Source of the DNA: JBBQXK01 sp052387255
GTDB taxonomy: Bacteria; Pseudomonadota; Alphaproteobacteria; Rhodobacterales; Rhodobacteraceae
DNA length: 64,000 nucleotides
Direction: 5' to 3'
NCBI GenBank assembly: GCA_052387255.1
Contig: JBQTJI010000019.1
Coordinates: 62,001-126,000, forward strand
The notes beneath the pieces are model-generated. The model searched no databases. It saw only the letters and a program-made list of their open reading frames with translations, and was not told where the DNA came from. The translations under genes were made by a program, and so were the position numbers. Shown piece after piece: positions 62,080-64,000 of the stretch. Every line of letters begins with the position of its first letter. Position 1 is the stretch's first letter.

Positions 62080-63609
62080 GTGCCAGCAGACCTCGTCATC
62101 GGCCTCGATTCCTCGACCACCGCGACCAAGGCCACGGCCTGGGACCGCGACGGTCGGCTCGTGGCCACGGGGCGCGCGCCGGTGCCGATGCAGACCCCGC
62201 ATCCGGGCTGGTTCGAGCAGGACCCCGAGGATTGGTGGGGCTCGACCAAGGCCGCCCTGCGGCAACTGACGGCGCAGGTGGATCCGACCCGCATCGCCGC
62301 ACTTGCCATCTCGAACCAGCGCGAAACCTTCGGCCTGTTCGCCGCCGACGGCACCCCGGTGCGCCCCGGCACCGTCTGGCTGGACGAACGGGCGACGGCC
62401 CAGTCCGACGCGCTGGCCGCCGCCTTCGGGGCCGACCGGCTGCGCGCCATCAGCGGCAAGCCTGCGGACGTGATCCTGCCCATCAACCGCATGATCTGGC
62501 TGCAGGAACACGAACCCGACGCGTTTGCGGCGGCCCGCCACTATGCCGACGTGCATTGCTATCTGACCTTCCGGCTGGCCGGGCACTGGACCACCTCGCG
62601 CGCCTCGGCCGATCCTTCGGGGATGCTGGACGTGCAGCAGGGCGTCTGGTCGGGTGCCCTGTTGCAGGCGGCGGGGGTGCCGGCCCATCTGATGCCTGCC
62701 CTGGCCTCGCCCGGCGAGGTGATCGGCCGCGTGACGCCCCGGGCCGCGGCAGAGACCGGACTGGCGGCGGGCACACAGATCGTCGCGGGCGGCGGCGACG
62801 GGCAATGCGCCGCGACGGGGGCGGGCGCGGTCGAACCCTCGGTCGCCTACATGAACCTCGGCACCGCAGCCGTCTCGGGCGTCTATTCGGCCGCCTACGG
62901 CCACGACCAGGCTTTCCGCACCGAAACGGCGGTGGCCGACGGGGGCTACATCTTTGAAACCGTGCTGCGCGCCGGGACCTTCCTGATCGACTGGTTCGCG
63001 CGCGAGTTTGCCGATGCCGCAACCGGCGACCTGGCGGCCTGCCTGGCCCGGCTGGAATCCGAGGCCGCCGGTTCGCCCATCGGCGCCGGGGGGGTCATTG
63101 TGCTGCCGTTCTGGCAAGGGTCGATGACGCCGCACTGGGACGCGCGGGCACGGGGGATCATCGCCGGGCTGTCGGGGTCCTCGCGGCGCGGCGACGTCTA
63201 CCGCGCGCTTCTGGAAGGGATCGCGCTGGACCAGGCCTATGCGCTGGTCCGGGCGACGGGGGCTTTCGGCGGCCACATCGCGCGCATCGTCGCCATCGGC
63301 GGTGGCGCGGCATCCGACCTGTTCTGCCGCATCATCGCCGACGCCACCGGCGTGCCCGTGGCCCGTGCCCGCGTGGCCGAGGCGTCGGCGCTCGGGGCCG
63401 CGATGTGTGCGGCCCGTGGCGCGGCGTGGTACCCGACGCTGCGCGCGGCCGCACAAGGGATGAGCCAGCGCGACCTGTCGGTGATCCAGCCCGACCCGGC
63501 CGGCGTTGCCCGCTACCGCAACCTGCGCGCGATCTATGACGACCTCTGGCCCACCCTGTCGCAGTGGAACGCGCGGCTGTGGTCCTTTGCCCACGAGAGA
63601 CCCGCATGA
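62080..63609 (+). CDS. FGGY-family carbohydrate kinase
   Basis: A 509-residue kinase similar to xylulokinase and glycerol kinase. Phosphate motifs are 'GLDSSTTATKATAWD' at the N-terminus, 'ISNQRETFGLF' and the C-terminal 'VAIGGGAASDLFCRIIAD'. The start is most likely GTG 62080; GTG 62026 lies within the hairpin. It should phosphorylate the imported polyol, giving the substrate for the dehydrogenase. Its stop overlaps the HAD gene start (ATGA). Confidence 0.9.
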   Translation: MPADLVIGLDSSTTATKATAWDRDGRLVATGRAPVPMQTPHPGWFEQDPEDWWGSTKAALRQLTAQVDPTRIAALAISNQRETFGLFAADGTPVRPGTVWLDERATAQSDALAAAFGADRLRAISGKPADVILPINRMIWLQEHEPDAFAAARHYADVHCYLTFRLAGHWTTSRASADPSGMLDVQQGVWSGALLQAAGVPAHLMPALASPGEVIGRVTPRAAAETGLAAGTQIVAGGGDGQCAATGAGAVEPSVAYMNLGTAAVSGVYSAAYGHDQAFRTETAVADGGYIFETVLRAGTFLIDWFAREFADAATGDLAACLARLESEAAGSPIGAGGVIVLPFWQGSMTPHWDARARGIIAGLSGSSRRGDVYRALLEGIALDQAYALVRATGAFGGHIARIVAIGGGAASDLFCRIIADATGVPVARARVAEASALGAAMCAARGAAWYPTLRAAAQGMSQRDLSVIQPDPAGVARYRNLRAIYDDLWPTLSQWNARLWSFAHERPA

Positions 63610-64000
63610 ACCACGCCGCCGTGCCCCGAACCCAGATGGCCCCGCTGGCGGACCTGCCGCAGGACGCCTGCCGCAACCTGATCGGCGTGCTGACCGACAT
63701 CGACGACACCATCACCACCGAAGGCCAGCTTCCCGCCGACGCCTATGCCATGCTGGAACGGCTGACGGCGGCGGGCCTTCTGGTGCTGCCGATCACCGGG
63801 CGGCCCGCCGGGTGGTGCGACATGATCGCCCGCTTCTGGCCGGTGGCGGGCGTCGTCGGCGAAAACGGGGCGCTCGCCATGCGCTATGACCGGCAGGCCC
63901 GCAGGATGCAGCGTATCCTGAACCTGGACGGGCCGTCGCGCGCCGCGAACCGCCAGCGGCTGGACGCGCTGGCCGAGGTGATCCTGCATGACGTGCCGGG
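63606..64000 (+). CDS. HAD-IIB phosphatase, 3' end outside window
   Basis: The frame from ATG 63606 stays open to the window end (about 131 residues). The first HAD motif 'LTDIDDTITTEG' (DxDxT) and the second 'LPITGRPAG' are visible, and 'GVVGENGA' follows, as in mannosyl-3-phosphoglycerate and sucrose phosphatases. It is coupled to the kinase and may remove phosphate from an intermediate. Confidence 0.88.
   Translation, partial: MNHAAVPRTQMAPLADLPQDACRNLIGVLTDIDDTITTEGQLPADAYAMLERLTAAGLLVLPITGRPAGWCDMIARFWPVAGVVGENGALAMRYDRQARRMQRILNLDGPSRAANRQRLDALAEVILHDVP

Noticed and set aside
60553..63594. 1013-codon open frame on the minus strand
   Set aside because: It covers a binding protein and kinase that are well supported on the plus strand; a long antisense frame is common in high-GC DNA.
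1..64000. tRNA, rRNA, CRISPR or insertion sequences
   Set aside because: No cloverleaf, ribosomal or regularly spaced repeat pattern, transposase or integrase was seen by eye; a covariance-model search would be needed to exclude small RNAs.

Overview
The window reads as chromosomal DNA of a high-GC alphaproteobacterium, most likely of the Rhodobacter/Paracoccus group. This rests on the strongly G/C-ending codons, many ATGA/GTGA-coupled starts, the number of ABC and TRAP solute importers, SorC/RpiR/LysR/LuxR regulators and a Csu-type fimbrial cluster. No rRNA, tRNA, CRISPR array, integrase or insertion sequence was seen. Most genes are single-copy metabolic modules, each with its own regulator.

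Layout. (1) 0-6 kb, + strand: the 3' end of a hydantoinase-B/oxoprolinase subunit, a uronate-dehydrogenase-like epimerase, an FAD amine/amino-acid oxidase, a LysR regulator and two SDR dehydrogenases, the second frameshifted. (2) 6-12.5 kb, - strand: a ribose/allose-type sugar module with a TIM-barrel isomerase, binding protein, ATPase, permease, RpiR regulator and PfkB kinase. (3) 12.8-17.5 kb: a 1576-residue RTX repeat protein, followed convergently by an FAD oxidoreductase. (4) 19.4-23.8 kb: a Csu-type chaperone-usher cluster that looks decayed: usher and tip subunit carry frameshifts and the chaperone has only its first domain. (5) 23.8-26.9 kb: a complete TRAP transporter. (6) 27.1-49.1 kb: a 22-kb block of nine large genes, seven of which I do not recognise. 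At its centre, overlapping by four bases, are a penicillin-binding transpeptidase and a SEDS (RodA/FtsW-type) glycan polymerase with an FHA-like N-terminal domain, far from any mur, mre or dcw gene. (7) 49.1-54 kb: a LuxR regulator divergent from a polyamine-type ABC importer. (8) 54-55.9 kb: an amidohydrolase divergent from an IolE-like inosose dehydratase. (9) 56.1-64 kb: a SorC regulator divergent from a glycerol-1-phosphate-dehydrogenase-like enzyme, an ABC sugar importer, an FGGY kinase and the start of a HAD phosphatase, probably for uptake and catabolism of a polyol or sugar phosphate precursor.

The most interesting region is the block at 27.1-49.1 kb. I infer an envelope-anchored accessory system built around a dedicated SEDS-transpeptidase pair: both enzymes keep the catalytic motifs, and they are accompanied by large soluble beta-rich proteins, a beta-solenoid/membrane protein and a membrane/coiled-coil protein. 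No P-loop NTPase, kinase or nuclease was seen in it. Its biological role cannot be settled from the sequence.
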